From JAIQFL01 sp035295745 (GTDB lineage Bacteria; Acidobacteriota; Terriglobia; Bryobacterales; Bryobacteraceae), in contig DATGIL010000023.1 of the NCBI GenBank assembly GCA_035295745.1, positions 124,001 through 188,000 of the forward strand: a DNA stretch of 64,000 nucleotides, given 5' to 3'. This document shows positions 30,810 to 40,326 of the stretch, piece after piece; the first letter of the stretch is position 1; the number at the start of each line of letters is the position of its first letter. The notes beneath the pieces were generated by a model, which was not told the DNA's origin, did not search any database, and worked only from the letters and a program-made list of their open reading frames with translations. A program made the translations under genes and the position numbers.

Positions 30810-33022
30810 GCGCTCTCCCGAGGGCCACACAACCACGACGCTACATAGAAGACCCCCGCGACCGCCAGAAGCCATTGGAATCCGATCAGCAGTGAGCTGG
30901 TCTCGGCGATGCCGCCCAGGATTGCACCCGCCGTGTTGTACGCCAGGGCCTGGTCCGGCAGCTTCGTGCGCGCAAACGACAGCGCGAAGATCACGCCCGC
31001 GCAAAAGATCGGACAGACCACCAGCGCCCCCGCCGCCGCGCCCTGCACGATTCGCGGCAGTCCCAAGAAGCTGTTCAATGGGATGGCCACATTCAGTGCC
31101 AGCATCACCAGCAGCACCACATAAAACGGAGTGACCCCGCGGGGAGAGCGCTTCAGGACCCACAAATTGGCCAGAAGGATCATCACCAACACGCCGCAGA
31201 AAACCACGGTGTTTACGATCCACGTGCTGCCGAACACCAGCGCCATGTGGACTACCGCCTTGGTCTCGAGCAGCATGAAACCGGCGCCGAGAAACAGCAT
31301 GCGTGCATCCAGGCCGGAGAAGCGTCCGGTACCGATCTTTCTCCAAAAGATCAGCAGCAGAACCAGCGAAATAAAGCCGATCACCGCCATGCCGCGCAAC
31401 GAAAGATCGGGCACCATGGGATTGCGCAAATAGAGGAAAGGCCACGCATCACGCGCCAGCCGCAGATCGGGCGGGTTCTCGACCTCCGCCGGCGCGAAGC
31501 GAGTGGAATTCGCCTGGTCGGAAGACTGGAATCCATTCGGAGACGAAGGAGTCGGCGCTACGCCATTGCGCACGAGGTACGCACCGCGCTCCTGAAAGGT
31601 TCGCCGGATCGCCTCCGCGCGCGGACCTTCGAAGAATAATGTAAAACCTTCGGCCTTCTGGTCGGCGGCGATGTGGTCCTGCGAGGGCATCGTCAACACC
31701 ACGGCCGGCTGATCAAACGCGGCGTTCAGGGTTTTCACCAGGCGCGCCACGATCCACCCCTGCCGGAAGTAGTTGTACATCACGAACAGCCCGTCGGGTT
31801 TGAGGCAGCGCCGCACGTCCTCCATCGACTCCTGAGTGAAGAGGTAACTCTCCAGGCGAATATTGCTGACGCTGCTGTGCAGGACCAGCGAATCGATCAG
31901 CGCGAAGACCACCAGATCGTACTTCTTCGTGGTGGATCGGAGAAAGTTCCGCCCGTCGCCGGCGTGCGGCGTGACGCGTGGATCGCTGTAAGGGCGGTCC
32001 GGATGATCGCGGGCGCCGGTCGCGAGTATTACAGGATCGATCTCCACGGCGTCGATCCGCCCGTCAGGCGCGGTCCATTGGAGAGCGCGGCTCACGTCGT
32101 TGCCGGAGCCCGCGCCAATCACCAGCACGTCGTGAAATTGCGGCTGTCCTGCGTCGCGATTGATCAGGTAGGGGATGGCGTATCCGGGAAACGGTTCATT
32201 GCGGCTGACCATGGTCTGCTGCCCGATCAGATTCACGACGATGGTGCGGCTCGATGGAGCATAGTTGACGCGGTAGTAGGGCGACCACGACTCCTCGGGA
32301 TACTTCTCGCGAATCACGCCGATCGAGAACATGCCTGGCAAGAGGAGCAGCACAGGTGCGACCACCGCAAGGCCCACGGCCCACCAGCGGCGTTTCGCGT
32401 CGCGCAGCAGAAAATAGGCAAGTCCCGCCGCGACCATGGAAAACCACCAGACGGGCGGCAGCCACCACGAGACCAGACTGAATAGCAACACCCCGCTCAA
32501 ACTGCCGCCGATGTTCACCAGATAGGCGCCCACAGGGCTCGGCATCGCCTGAAAACGCCGTCCGAGAACCTGTCCGAGACCGATCATGGTGAGTGCGACC
32601 AGCAGAAAGAAGAGGCCCGCCACCCATTCGATCGGCACGACGAACGAAGCGACATCGCGGACCCGCACCTCGGTGCTGAAGTAAACCATCTGCGGCGCGG
32701 TGGTGTTCCTGCCCACGTCGATAATGTCCTGCAATGCCAGTCGGACCCACTCCATTCCCGCGCCGGCGGCGATGGTGAGCACGAGGAGAAGTGGCGTCAG
32801 GGGAAGGTAGTTGCGTTCCTGTCGCGCGGCCAGACAGCCCAGAGACAGGCCGAGGAATGAGGCAATCAGTACGGTGTTGGTGAAGAACGTCAGGAACAGG
32901 ACCTGCGCCGGCAGCCAGCGGATGAAGGCAAGTTCGAGGAACAGAAACAAAGCGCTGACCACGAACAGGTCATTGCGAGCGGAATGTGCGGCACGGTCCG
33001 AAACCGAGGGAGACGGGGACAT
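30806..33022 (-). CDS. Membrane-embedded spermidine-synthase-like protein
   Basis: A 738-residue protein with about six transmembrane segments, then a soluble Rossmann domain, then about seven more segments. The soluble domain contains VLVIGAGSGNDVSRAL, RIDAVEIDPVILATG and HAGDGRNFLRST, the SAM/decarboxylated-SAM-type fold of spermidine synthases, and DLVVFALIDS in the position of the catalytic loop. Such membrane-flanked spermidine-synthase homologues are frequent in soil bacteria and their reaction has not been settled; true polyamine synthesis is not assured. The final bases overlap the GNAT gene, suggesting a shared pathway. Confidence 0.8.
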   Translation of the reverse strand: MSPSPSVSDRAAHSARNDLFVVSALFLFLELAFIRWLPAQVLFLTFFTNTVLIASFLGLSLGCLAARQERNYLPLTPLLLVLTIAAGAGMEWVRLALQDIIDVGRNTTAPQMVYFSTEVRVRDVASFVVPIEWVAGLFFLLVALTMIGLGQVLGRRFQAMPSPVGAYLVNIGGSLSGVLLFSLVSWWLPPVWWFSMVAAGLAYFLLRDAKRRWWAVGLAVVAPVLLLLPGMFSIGVIREKYPEESWSPYYRVNYAPSSRTIVVNLIGQQTMVSRNEPFPGYAIPYLINRDAGQPQFHDVLVIGAGSGNDVSRALQWTAPDGRIDAVEIDPVILATGARDHPDRPYSDPRVTPHAGDGRNFLRSTTKKYDLVVFALIDSLVLHSSVSNIRLESYLFTQESMEDVRRCLKPDGLFVMYNYFRQGWIVARLVKTLNAAFDQPAVVLTMPSQDHIAADQKAEGFTLFFEGPRAEAIRRTFQERGAYLVRNGVAPTPSSPNGFQSSDQANSTRFAPAEVENPPDLRLARDAWPFLYLRNPMVPDLSLRGMAVIGFISLVLLLIFWRKIGTGRFSGLDARMLFLGAGFMLLETKAVVHMALVFGSTWIVNTVVFCGVLVMILLANLWVLKRSPRGVTPFYVVLLVMLALNVAIPLNSFLGLPRIVQGAAAGALVVCPIFCAGVIFALSFARTKLPDQALAYNTAGAILGGIAETSSLLIGFQWLLAVAGVFYVASWLCGPRESA

Positions 33023-33089
33023 GAACCCAAATCATAACGTACCGCAGCAACCTGTTTTCGCGACTGCTTGCACGGTGGAGAACGCAGGA

Positions 33090-33110
33090 CGCTTGCTTAT
33101 GCGCGGCTCG
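33090..33110 (+). repeat. Degenerate copy of the dispersed palindromic repeat
   Basis: CGCTTGCTTATGCGCGGCTCG matches the family core with a two-base deletion. It lies in the spacer between the membrane synthase-like gene and the DUF1080 gene. Confidence 0.6.
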
Positions 33111-33196
33111 TATCGGCAACGGGTGGCCCGACCCAATCAGCGATGATGCATCCCGCGGCGTCGCAATGCGAGCAGCGACTGAGGCCTGTTCCGTCG

Positions 33197-34150
33197 CTAA
33201 TGCATCAGCGGCGTCACCACAAAGCTCTTGATCTCTACATAACTGTGGTCGCCCTGCACGATGAACGGCCCGGGTTCACCTTCATTCGAGTTGTTGGCGA
33301 TGGCGGTCAACCCCTCCACTTCCACCTTGTCGAGCACCTTGATGCCGTTGTGCACCACGGTCAAAGTGCGGCCCACCAGCCGTATGTCATAGCTCTGCCA
33401 TTCTCCCGGCGGCTTACTGGCATTGACCGAGGGTGCGATGCGGCTATATAGGGCGGCCGCCCCGTGAGTGTTGGGGGGCTTCCCGTAATCCTCCAGGATC
33501 TGAATCTCGTAGCGGCCGCGCAGTCCGATGCCGCTATTCGAGTTCTCAATGATCCGGAAATCCACGTGAAGCTTGAAGTTCCAGAACTTCTGTTCGGAAA
33601 TGAGATCGGTGGTGGGCGGAGCGTTTCGGAGAATTCCATCCTGTACGCTCCACTTCATGGGCGCCGAAGGATTCATCCCCTTCCAACCCGTGATGTCCTT
33701 GCCATTGAAGAGCTGGATAGGGGTCCCCTCTTTCCATGAGCCGTCATCTTTGTCCACGATGACTGGAGCACGGACTCCGGTCCACTTGACGGGCACATTG
33801 TCGCGCCCTTCCACCAGGAATGTGCCCTCGAGTTTGTCACTGACCAGGTGAGCGCGGTAGACGGAGCGAGTCTCGGCTTTGGGCGCGCCCTTAGCGGGGT
33901 CGCGGCGGGGTGGGTCGATGGTGAACTTGAGCTCGCCCTTCTCCACGGCGATGGTGCTGATGGTGTTCATGTCGCCGCCATAAGCGCTAACGAATTTGCC
34001 GGAAGCCGACGGAGTACCGACGCCATTCAGTTCGACCCACCACGCGCGTCCCGTGCCCTGTGTGACAGTAATGTCCCAACGGCCGTTGAAGTCCTGGTCG
34101 GCGCCAAAAGCGGACGCGGCCAAAAGGAAAAGTCCCAGTGAGGATCGCAT
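33197..34150 (-). CDS. Secreted DUF1080 (3-keto-disaccharide hydrolase-like) protein
   Basis: A 317-residue exported protein with a signal peptide ending near SAFGA. An N-terminal beta domain (NGRWDITVTQGTG) precedes a C-terminal DUF1080 concanavalin-like jelly roll. That roll is marked by IQLFNGKDITGWKG, WSVQDGILRN, FKLHVDFRI, NSGIGLRGRYEIQILEDYG and GEWQSYDIRLVG. The family includes enzymes cleaving 3-keto-glycosides and is expanded in planctomycetes and acidobacteria; carbohydrate turnover is likely. No partner oxidoreductase is adjacent. Confidence 0.85.
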   Translation of the reverse strand: MRSSLGLFLLAASAFGADQDFNGRWDITVTQGTGRAWWVELNGVGTPSASGKFVSAYGGDMNTISTIAVEKGELKFTIDPPRRDPAKGAPKAETRSVYRAHLVSDKLEGTFLVEGRDNVPVKWTGVRAPVIVDKDDGSWKEGTPIQLFNGKDITGWKGMNPSAPMKWSVQDGILRNAPPTTDLISEQKFWNFKLHVDFRIIENSNSGIGLRGRYEIQILEDYGKPPNTHGAAALYSRIAPSVNASKPPGEWQSYDIRLVGRTLTVVHNGIKVLDKVEVEGLTAIANNSNEGEPGPFIVQGDHSYVEIKSFVVTPLMH

Positions 34151-34420
34151 AGGCTCTGCGCCTTAATCTATCACGCCGCAGAGGAGGTCGAGGTCTTTTG
34201 GCGAGCAGATAAGCGGCCAAACCCGTGCGAACCACTCGATCGTGTTTGCTTCGGACACGCGAGGTAGGCCGAGGTGCCAAACCACCCTGGCCTACCAGCG
34301 ATACCCTTTCGGCCGTACCGGCCCGGGACGCATGCTTTGATGGGCCGTGCCCGATTCGGCGCTTAAACTTTGGGGACCCGTCATTGGCGGCGCCGATCTC
34401 TCTCGACCATGAAATCCTCG

Positions 34421-34957
34421 TTACTTGGAGGGCTCGCTCTTCACGGCATTCAGTGCATCTTGCGCCATTTGCAGATGCTTCTGCAAGGTCGGAAGCGTCT
34501 TCTGGGCAAACGCCTTCACATCAGGATCGGCACCGTGGTCGGCTTCCTTTTGGAACTCGGCAACGTCCTTCTGGTGATCGCTCACCATGTCTTGCATGTA
34601 AGCTTTGTCGAAGGCGGCGCCGCTCAGGTTGGACAGGCGCTTTTTCGCGGTTTCGGATTTGGCATCAGCACTGGTCGGAAGAGTGATTCCCTTGCTCGAC
34701 ACGACGGTCTTGAGCTCGTCGTTGGCCTTGGTATGGTCGTCGACCATCTGCTGCCCGAAGTGCCTCACTTTGTCATTGGTACCCTTCGTGGCGGCGAGTT
34801 GCCCGAGTTCCACTTCGGCCATACCTCCCTGTGCGGCTTTCATCACAAAGTTGGTGTCGGCTGATTGCAACCGGTTGGCTTGATTGGTTTGGGCCGATCC
34901 CAGACACACCATTCCGAGGGAAACGGCCGTTAAGGCAAGTACTCGACTGTATCTCAT
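34421..34957 (-). CDS. DUF4142 protein
   Basis: A 178-residue exported protein with a signal peptide (cleavage near GSAQ) and a ferritin-like helical DUF4142 domain. ADTNFVMKAAQGGMAEVELGQLA and VRHFGQQMVDDHTKANDEL are the hallmark segments, followed by DKAYMQDMVSDHQKDVAEFQ. The conserved histidines in the DH pairs are present, but metal binding is not proven for the family. It stands alone, divergent from the amine oxidase gene. Confidence 0.9.
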   Translation of the reverse strand: MRYSRVLALTAVSLGMVCLGSAQTNQANRLQSADTNFVMKAAQGGMAEVELGQLAATKGTNDKVRHFGQQMVDDHTKANDELKTVVSSKGITLPTSADAKSETAKKRLSNLSGAAFDKAYMQDMVSDHQKDVAEFQKEADHGADPDVKAFAQKTLPTLQKHLQMAQDALNAVKSEPSK

Positions 34958-35065
34958 ACTGACTTGTGGAGCACGTGCGCCACCGTTGAATCACAAATTA
35001 CCCACTTGCTGTGTGGCTGTGCGCGTTTTCCGGTTGGTGTGTTCATTGCGGTACGGTAAATTTGG

Positions 35066-36366
35066 ATGCCGTTCACTTGCGATGTAGGCATTATTGGCGC
35101 GGGCGTCGCCGGTTTGACCGCCGCTGCTGTATTGAAGAGCGCCGGCCTGTCCATTCAGGTACTGGAAGCGAACAGCCGCATCGGAGGCCGCATTCTGACG
35201 GTCCACGATCCGCTGTCGCCCATTCCCCTCGAACTCGGCGCAGAATTCGTGCATGGGCGCTCCCCCGAGATCTGGAACATCATTCGCGATCGTAATCTCC
35301 CGGTGCTTGAGCAAACATCTCATGCGGTGCGCATGTCTCAAGGCAAGCACCTGCGGGATGCCGGTGGGGAGGATATCGCCGAAAAGGTCATGTCGCAGAT
35401 GGCCAAATCGCGGCGGCAGAAGGACGAGAGCTTCGAGGATTTCTTACATCGTTCGCGTCTGCCCGCCAGCGCCAGACACTGGGCCCGCTCTTATGTCGAA
35501 GGCTTCAATGCCGCTGCCAGCGATCGAATCAGTGTCGGCTCGATCCTCCGTGAAGCTGGAGCCGCAGACCAGATCGACGGCGACCGCTCCTTTCGCCTGG
35601 TTGGGGGCTATGACTCGATCCCGCGGTCAATTCTCGAACAGATCCCCAATCATGCCTCCGTGATTCGCCTACAGTCAGTCGTGGAGAAGGTCTGCTGGGA
35701 GCCGGGGCAGGCGGAGGTGACTTATCAATCCTCTATTTGTCTCGAAAAGTCCGTTCTGCGCTGCCGGCAACTGATCATCACAGTTCCGCTGGGAGTGCTG
35801 CAAGCGAAACCGCCCAGCCCTGGCGCGATTGAGTTCGACCCGGCCTGCGAGCCGCTCGCTCGCTGGAGTTCGGACGCGTGTATCGCGTGACGTTTCGTTT
35901 TCGCGATCCGTTTTGGGAAGACCGGAGGGAGTTGCAGCGTGCCGGATTCTTCTTCTCCCATGACCCGCACTTCTTCACCTGGTGGACCAGTCACCCCATG
36001 CAGGCTCCATTATTAACCGGTTGGATGGCGGGTTCCGCGGCGGATCGATTCGCGGCGCCTGCTTCGGAGACCGTCGTCGCGGAGGCGCTGGCTTCTCTGG
36101 CCCGCATTTTGGGTCGCAAGATCCCACGCCCCGAAGCGGTATACTTTCACAACTGGCAAGCTGACTCCTTTTTCCGCGGCGCTTACAGCTATGTTCCCGT
36201 GAACGCCACACGGGCGCGAGAGACGCTGGCGAAACCCGTTTCCGGCACGCTTTTCTTCGCGGGAGAAGCAGCCGATGTGGAAGGCCATGGCGCGACGGTC
36301 CACGGCGCCATGGCTTCGGGACGCCGCAGCGCCCGTCTGCTTCTCCAATCCCTCACAAATATGTAG
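35066..36366 (+). pseudogene. Flavin amine oxidase interrupted by one frameshift
   Basis: Frame one encodes the FAD-binding start VGIIGAGVAGLTAAAVL, the RIGGRILTV motif and LGAEFVHG, and continues to about residue 266 (EPLAR). Frame two takes over directly with LEFGRVYRVTFRFRDPFW and runs through TLFFAGEAADVEGHGATVHGAMASG, the C-terminal FAD motif. One missing C at about 35863 (CGCCTG read as CGCTG) explains the change. Intact, this would be a monoamine-oxidase-like enzyme of about 433 residues oxidising an amine with O2. As sequenced, translation stops at 35890, leaving the FAD site split; a GTG at 35878 could start an isolated C-terminal half. Confidence 0.8.
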
Positions 36367-36381
36367 AACTACTCATCAATT

Positions 36382-36403
36382 AGGAGTGAGTCACTCCTGT
36401 TTT
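36382..36403 (+). terminator. Palindrome with T-run after the amine oxidase gene
   Basis: AGGAGTGAGTCACTCCT is a perfect eight-base-arm palindrome followed by GTTTT. It can fold as a six-base stem with a five-base loop and terminate the upstream gene. It could alternatively be an operator for the cytochrome gene. Confidence 0.5.
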
Positions 36404-36553
36404 GGCGCAGTATTAATCTACATGTGGTTGATTCTTGCAAATAATCATGGCTTGCTGCGTTTCTATTTCATACAATAGGCTTTTAAAGTCCTAATTCACT
36501 TGATTAGGTTTTCGTAGTACCGGGAATAACTCATCAACCGATGGGAGATACCA

Positions 36554-38350
36554 ATGAATCTTAGAGTTTTGACGCCGCGCAATGGTCTTTTGGCATTGAC
36601 GCTGCTTGCAGTGGCCGTACCGGCCGCAATGAACGCACAGACCGCGGTGCAGCCGCGACTGGCGATCCGCCCGTTGACGACGGGTGATGTTTCCACATAC
36701 AAGTTGCCGTCCACCACGCAATTGTCTGGCGGCTTCAACACCGTCGGCTTGGGCGAGCCGCTGTACCTGGAAGTGCAGATCGATGCGGGCATTGCGGCGA
36801 AAGATATCGCTGGAGTGGTCTGGACATTGTCCAGCAAACCTGCGGGTTCAGGCGCGACGTTCGCCGAAAGCCCCCTGACCGCCAGTGTGCCGGTCTTCGA
36901 GCCGTCGGACCGGCCGGTGTACCAGGTGGCGGGCCGCAAGATGCTGAAACCGGACGTAGTCGGTCCGTATATCGTGACTGCTACGGTGACGGCGGGCAGT
37001 AGCGGGAGCACCACAGTAGCCCAGACGTACATCGCCGCTACCTATGTGGGAAAGGCCGCCTGCGGCGCTTGCCATAGCGGTGGACTTGCCGACCCGAAGA
37101 TGGGCCCGTGGTCAAAGACATTGCATGCGGAGATCTTCACGGACAACATCAATGGCGCGGATGGCAGCTCTTATGCCGCCACTTGCATTGCTTGCCATAC
37201 GGTGGGCTATGACGCCAATTCGACTGTCGCCGACGGTGGATTCTCCACGGTCGCGAAGCAAATGGGCTGGACCATGCCGACGCCGGCACAGCCGGGAAAT
37301 TTCGATAAAGTACCGGCCGCCCTGCAGAACCTGGCGAACATCCAGTGCGAAAACTGCCACGGACCGGGCAGCCAGCATGCCAACTTCGGCGGCGATGTCC
37401 TAGCCATTACGCTGCCCAGCAACTCCGGCGCTTGCAGCCAATGCCACGATGCGCCGACGCATCACGTCAAGACGGCCGAATGGAGCAACTCCATGCACGC
37501 CGTGACCACGCGCGATCCGGCGGGTAATGCCTCCTGCGTGGGATGCCACACCGGAACCGGCTTCATCTGGAGAATCGCTGGCGCTACCACTCTTCCCACC
37601 GCTTATGCGCCGATCGACTGCGCCACCTGCCACGAGCCCCACGGCCAGACCACTCCGACGGGAGCCGCGCACCAGCTGCGTACCCTCGCCCCGGTGAAAC
37701 TTGCCGACGGAACTCCCATGGATAACGCTGGAAATGGTGCGCTCTGCATGAATTGCCACCAGAGTCGCCAGAACGCCTCGGTGTATGCCGCCACCACCGC
37801 CGGCAGCGCCCACTTCGGACCGCATGAGGGGCCGCAGGCCGACATGTTACAGGGAGCCAACGGCTTCACGTACGGGCAGACCATCCCCAGCTCGGCACAC
37901 ATTTGGGCTGCCGATGACACTTGCGTCACCTGCCACATGCAGGCGACAGTATCGACCGATCCGGCGTTCCTGCAAGCCGGCGGACACACCTTTAAGCCTT
38001 CGTTCACGCCTGCCGGCAAAGCCAAGGTTGAACTGGTTGCCGCATGCCAGGGCTGCCATGGCAAAGACGTCACCACCTTCAACTTCCCGCTGTTCGACTA
38101 TAACAACGACGGCAAGATCGAAGGCGTGCAGACTGAAGTCCAGCACCTGTTGGATCAGCTCTCCACCATGCTTCCGCCGGACAACAAGGTGAAGTCCGCC
38201 TTGACGATCGACACTACCTGGACCCGTGCGCAATTGGAAGCGGGCTACAACTGGCAATTCGTGAATAACGACGGCAGCAAGGGCGTACACAATACCGCCT
38301 ATGCGGTCGGCCTGTTGAAAGCCTCGATTGCGAACCTGACCGGGAAGTAA
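36554..38350 (+). CDS. Nine-heme c-type cytochrome
   Basis: A 598-residue exported protein. The signal peptide ends near AAMNAQ. Residues about 30-160 form a heme-free beta-type domain. Then nine CXXCH motifs follow: CGACH, CIACH, CENCH, CSQCH, CVGCH, CATCH, CMNCH, CVTCH and CQGCH. The CENCHGPG and CHEPHG contexts resemble the cytochrome c554/nitrite-reductase-like multiheme superfamily. It presumably moves electrons in the periplasm or to the outside; terminal acceptor and substrate are unknown. No cytochrome-biogenesis or partner genes are adjacent. The upstream spacer is unusually AT-rich for this window. The ATG follows a GGGAGA ribosome site. Confidence 0.85.
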   Translation: MNLRVLTPRNGLLALTLLAVAVPAAMNAQTAVQPRLAIRPLTTGDVSTYKLPSTTQLSGGFNTVGLGEPLYLEVQIDAGIAAKDIAGVVWTLSSKPAGSGATFAESPLTASVPVFEPSDRPVYQVAGRKMLKPDVVGPYIVTATVTAGSSGSTTVAQTYIAATYVGKAACGACHSGGLADPKMGPWSKTLHAEIFTDNINGADGSSYAATCIACHTVGYDANSTVADGGFSTVAKQMGWTMPTPAQPGNFDKVPAALQNLANIQCENCHGPGSQHANFGGDVLAITLPSNSGACSQCHDAPTHHVKTAEWSNSMHAVTTRDPAGNASCVGCHTGTGFIWRIAGATTLPTAYAPIDCATCHEPHGQTTPTGAAHQLRTLAPVKLADGTPMDNAGNGALCMNCHQSRQNASVYAATTAGSAHFGPHEGPQADMLQGANGFTYGQTIPSSAHIWAADDTCVTCHMQATVSTDPAFLQAGGHTFKPSFTPAGKAKVELVAACQGCHGKDVTTFNFPLFDYNNDGKIEGVQTEVQHLLDQLSTMLPPDNKVKSALTIDTTWTRAQLEAGYNWQFVNNDGSKGVHNTAYAVGLLKASIANLTGK

Positions 38351-38369
38351 TCATCCTCCTGTTGTAGGT

Positions 38370-38413
38370 ATGCCTCCGCCAAGTCCTGTCGCATGGCAGG
38401 CCGGCGGAGGCAT
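38370..38413 (+). terminator. Long hairpin after the nine-heme cytochrome gene
   Basis: ATGCCTCCGCC and GGCGGAGGCAT form an 11-base perfect stem, with a CCTG/CAGG inner pair. It begins 20 bases after the stop codon. There is no strong T-run, so it may protect the transcript end as much as terminate. Confidence 0.55.
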
Positions 38414-38544
38414 CCTCATTCGTCGTGAAGAGCCACCAAGTACATGCCGGATTAGGTTTGGGCGTTTTGCCCTGGCAGTGCCGGCTTGGCTTTGGCGGAA
38501 CATGAGAGATGCGAGGATGGGCCGGCACCGTTCGGCTACTCCTG

Positions 38545-40326
38545 TCAGTTCTCCGCGGGCCTCTCGATGTGGTCAATGACGAAGACGTCGACCGGTCCTT
38601 TGACCGGTTCGAGTCTCAGGCCGAGCTGTTCCTGGAGCGCAGTGAAGATCAAAGGAGTACCGGTTGGTTCGGTAGCCTGGGCAGGGGCGCCGTCGCGCAT
38701 CAGGGGCATACCAGCCATCTTGGTTTCCTCTCGCGAAAACTCGACGCGAATATCGAATCGTCCGGCGATCCCGGTCTTGTCTATCACTGGACGGTCCAAG
38801 ACCTGTCGGAGCACTTTGGAGAATTCATCGAGAGTCGCGCCTTGGAGTTCCACCGAGGGGGGCGACATCGCGCTGATATTGCTCATGCAATATTTCTGCC
38901 CCGGCTGGAGCCGAGGTGGCGGGTCCGAGGAATAATAGGGCGTGCAGCTCCCTTCGGTAAACGCGTGCAACTTCAGCCCCCCGCGCGCGACCGTTAAGAA
39001 ATAGACAGGGCCTTCGCCCGTTTGCCGATGGACCTTCAGTTGAAAGCGGTCTTCTAAGAGCACTCGCATCATCGGGCCCATCATCATCCGCGCGCTTGGA
39101 TTGCCTTCAGCCTTGGCGTTGATCTCATAGAAGGCGGCGTGGATCCACGACGGACCTCCATTGATCGGAGTGAATCTGTCGGCGGTAGAGCGATAGGCAT
39201 TCGCAATCAGACCCAGACCATGCTCGTCGAGCAACGGATAGCAACCCGTGCCGAGCCTTCCAGGTGATGAATTGATACGCGGCGGGTACATGCCGCCGAC
39301 CTCTTGCTGATACTGGCAGGGCTTAATCGAGACCACTTCGAATTTCGGTGTGGCCGCTGGCGCGTCTTGTGCCGCGATCCCAGGAGTCAGCAATCCAACC
39401 AGGACAGGCGCTGCGAGAGTCGCCACACCGATCGACACCAGAGTCATCTTCTTTGCGCCGCTCAACTCGTGAGCGATGCAGCCGGCAAGGATCGCGCGGA
39501 GACGCTTCTTCACGTCGGCGCCCGTCACTCCCGAAATACACGGTAACGGGGATTCCATGTAGAACCGGCAGACCTTCAATATCCCTTGCACATAGTCCGC
39601 CGGTTCGCAGCCCATTCGCAGGACTTCTTCGTCACATGCCAGTTCGCGCTCCTCCACCATGCGAGAGCCAATCCACCACACCAGCGGATCGAACCAGAAG
39701 ATCGCCTCCACAACCATATGCACTGCGGCGAAGAGATTGTCCCGGCGGCGCACGTGGCACAGCTCGTGCGTGAGAATGGCGTTAAGCTGCCGAGAATTCA
39801 GATGTTCCAGAAGCGGGGCTGGTAGAACCAGGACCGGGAAGAGAAACCCGACGATTCCCGGCTCCTCCGCTCCAGGTGTGATGAGTGCTCGCACGGGGAT
39901 CGGGAGTTCGATCGGCGTGGCGGCTCGCAGTGCTGCCCGGACTCCCAACCAACTGCGGCATCGTGCCAGCATGATGGCCAAAAACCCGAGGGCCCACACG
40001 GCGCCAATTGCGACCGACACCCAATACCGTGGGGTGTGCGCAGGAACAAGGTCCCTCGGCGCCGGCGGAAACGGTTCCGCGATTTGAACAAGTGTGCTGG
40101 GGAAGGCAGGAGCCGCAACGGATAACGGTTGTGGGGCTGGACGCGGAACCACACTTCCGAGGCTCACCAGCAACGCGAGCGGTAGGAGAAATTTCAGCGA
40201 CGCGCTCAGCCAAACCCAATAGCGTACCTTCGGCGAATTCTTGCGAAGCACCAACGCCAGCAATCCCGCCAAGAGCGCGAAACATGATGACTGCCACAGA
40301 TGGTTGATGATGAACGAGGTAGTCAT
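38545..40326 (-). CDS. BlaR1/M56 peptidase fused to a TIGR03435 domain
   Basis: A 593-residue membrane protein. Three to four N-terminal transmembrane segments surround an M56 zinc-metallopeptidase domain with HELCH (residues 187-191) and downstream ELACDEEVL, as in BlaR1/MecR1. The last transmembrane segment (about 293-315) leads to a TIGR03435 domain replacing the penicillin-binding sensor. That domain reads PKFEVVSIKPC, LLEDRFQLKVHRQTG, LRQVLDRPVIDKTGIAGRFD and VIDHIERPAEN. By analogy the exported TIGR03435 part senses something, activates the peptidase and relieves BlaI repression. Its ATG overlaps the blaI stop as ATGA. Confidence 0.9.
   Translation of the reverse strand: MTTSFIINHLWQSSCFALLAGLLALVLRKNSPKVRYWVWLSASLKFLLPLALLVSLGSVVPRPAPQPLSVAAPAFPSTLVQIAEPFPPAPRDLVPAHTPRYWVSVAIGAVWALGFLAIMLARCRSWLGVRAALRAATPIELPIPVRALITPGAEEPGIVGFLFPVLVLPAPLLEHLNSRQLNAILTHELCHVRRRDNLFAAVHMVVEAIFWFDPLVWWIGSRMVEERELACDEEVLRMGCEPADYVQGILKVCRFYMESPLPCISGVTGADVKKRLRAILAGCIAHELSGAKKMTLVSIGVATLAAPVLVGLLTPGIAAQDAPAATPKFEVVSIKPCQYQQEVGGMYPPRINSSPGRLGTGCYPLLDEHGLGLIANAYRSTADRFTPINGGPSWIHAAFYEINAKAEGNPSARMMMGPMMRVLLEDRFQLKVHRQTGEGPVYFLTVARGGLKLHAFTEGSCTPYYSSDPPPRLQPGQKYCMSNISAMSPPSVELQGATLDEFSKVLRQVLDRPVIDKTGIAGRFDIRVEFSREETKMAGMPLMRDGAPAQATEPTGTPLIFTALQEQLGLRLEPVKGPVDVFVIDHIERPAEN

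Noticed and set aside
30810..31445. Long N-terminal extension of the GNAT frame
   Set aside because: The extra residues are an out-of-frame reading of the membrane synthase-like gene; family similarity begins at the GTG at 30809.
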